Source: an uncultured delta proteobacterium
GTDB lineage: Bacteria > RBG-13-61-14 > DRUE01
Reading direction: 5' to 3'
Length of the DNA stretch: 6,092 bases
Assembly (NCBI GenBank): GCA_903930515.1
Contig: CAIYYW010000108.1
Location: 1-6,092 of the forward strand
Shown here: positions 5,596 through 6,092 of the stretch, piece after piece
How positions within the stretch are numbered: the stretch's first letter is position 1
Layout of the letters: each line of letters begins with the position of its first letter
Translations under genes and position numbers: made by a program
Notes under the pieces: model-generated
Seen by the model: the letters and a program-made list of their open reading frames with translations, nothing else
Told to the model about the DNA's origin: nothing
The model's database searches: none

Positions 5596-6092
5596 AAGGC
5601 ACGGTTTCAAATTTAAATCTCAAAACTCGACGATCGGATTCCACCGGGAGCAGCCGGAATTCGGAGAAGCGGGCGTTGCTGACGGCTTTTCTCAGGGATT
5701 CTCGCTCGCCGGAATAGCGGACTTCAAATTCAGCGGTTCCGGGGGAAAAACCCCAGAGCTTCAGATCCCGGATCGGTTCTATTTTTTTCAATTCGTTAAA
5801 AAGCTGCTGGAACTGATAGAAGCTGAGCAGGCCGCTGACCTCAATTATATCTTTCTGGCCCGGGCTTTGCTCCAGGCTCTTCTGGGTCAGGCGGTCCAGG
5901 GCCATGGTCAGCTCGGGAAGGATGGCGTGACTGGTCAAGTCAACCACGCGAGCCCGGGCCTGATCCAATCCGGCCAGGGTGACGGTTTGCTCGGATTTAA
6001 ATAAAAGATTCTTTTCCTGCCCGGTCAGGTCAATCAGGGTAAGTTCCAACTGGGCCCGGGCGGTATAGGTGTTGGAGCGCGCCTCCTCTGTA
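5594..6092 (-). CDS. Unrecognised protein, C-terminal part; possible envelope/lipoprotein-type domain
   Basis: The frame runs without stop to the right edge, so the 165 residues seen are only the C-terminal part. A TTG at 6049 is probably internal, because the upstream residues (SNTYTARAQLELTLIDLTGQ) continue the same strand. I do not recognise the family. The first part predicts a strand, then a helix (DQARARVVDLTSHAILPELT). After a short linker rich in Gln, Ser and Gly, the second part alternates strand, helix and strands: IIEVSGLLSFYQFQQLFNEL, LKLWGFSPGTAEFEVRYSG, FRLLPVESDRRVLRFKFE. This pattern, with a polar residue/Gly turn between two strands, recalls small alpha/beta repeats of bacterial envelope proteins such as the FlgT group, but that is resemblance only. 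No signal peptide can be judged since the N-terminus is missing. The gene converges on aroC with a 54-base gap. Confidence 0.6.
   Translation of the reverse strand, partial: TEEARSNTYTARAQLELTLIDLTGQEKNLLFKSEQTVTLAGLDQARARVVDLTSHAILPELTMALDRLTQKSLEQSPGQKDIIEVSGLLSFYQFQQLFNELKKIEPIRDLKLWGFSPGTAEFEVRYSGERESLRKAVSNARFSEFRLLPVESDRRVLRFKFETVP

Overview
The window looks like environmental bacterial DNA at roughly 55-58% G+C, probably from an uncultured Gram-negative-type lineage. That placement is an inference from gene content and start-site layout, and no single gene fixes the phylum. Six coding regions plus an anomalous left end fill the window almost completely. No RNA gene, CRISPR array or insertion sequence was seen, and no stretch over 300 bases lacks a gene.

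Left end (1-721). Bases 1 to about 139 are much richer in G+C (100 of 140 bases, against 55 of the next 100). They fit poorly with what follows and look like a piece of unrelated coding DNA read on the minus strand. From about 140 the plus strand encodes the C-terminal end of a GT39/PMT-like membrane glycosyltransferase whose N-terminal catalytic part is missing. Its 3' end overlaps by 20 bases the 3' end of a minus-strand SAM-dependent methyltransferase (702-1505).

Centre (1506-4419). A 91-base divergent promoter region separates that methyltransferase from a plus-strand operon of three overlapping genes. These are a GT2 glycosyltransferase of the dolichyl/polyprenyl-phosphate glucosyltransferase type (1597-2328), a B12-binding-domain radical SAM enzyme with a TTG start (2315-3691), and a second SAM methyltransferase (3691-4419). 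Together with the GT39-like protein they suggest a membrane-associated pathway. In it the GT2 enzyme would charge a polyprenyl phosphate with a sugar, the GT-C enzyme would use such a donor, and the methyltransferases and radical SAM enzyme would modify a glycan or lipid. The actual product cannot be read from the sequence.

Right end (4420-6092). aroC, chorismate synthase (4460-5539), has its own extended -10 promoter and is followed by a probable intrinsic terminator. A convergent minus-strand gene (5594 to the right edge) encodes an unrecognised protein that is cut off by the window.

The most notable regulatory pattern is that all three genes with a visible promoter have a -10 element 7-9 bases before the ATG and no Shine-Dalgarno site. 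This predicts leaderless transcripts, whereas the radical SAM gene inside the operon has an ordinary Shine-Dalgarno site. I do not see a clearly new system. The best leads are the leaderless pattern, the possible chimeric join near 140, the undefined B12/radical SAM modification cassette and the unknown protein at the right edge.
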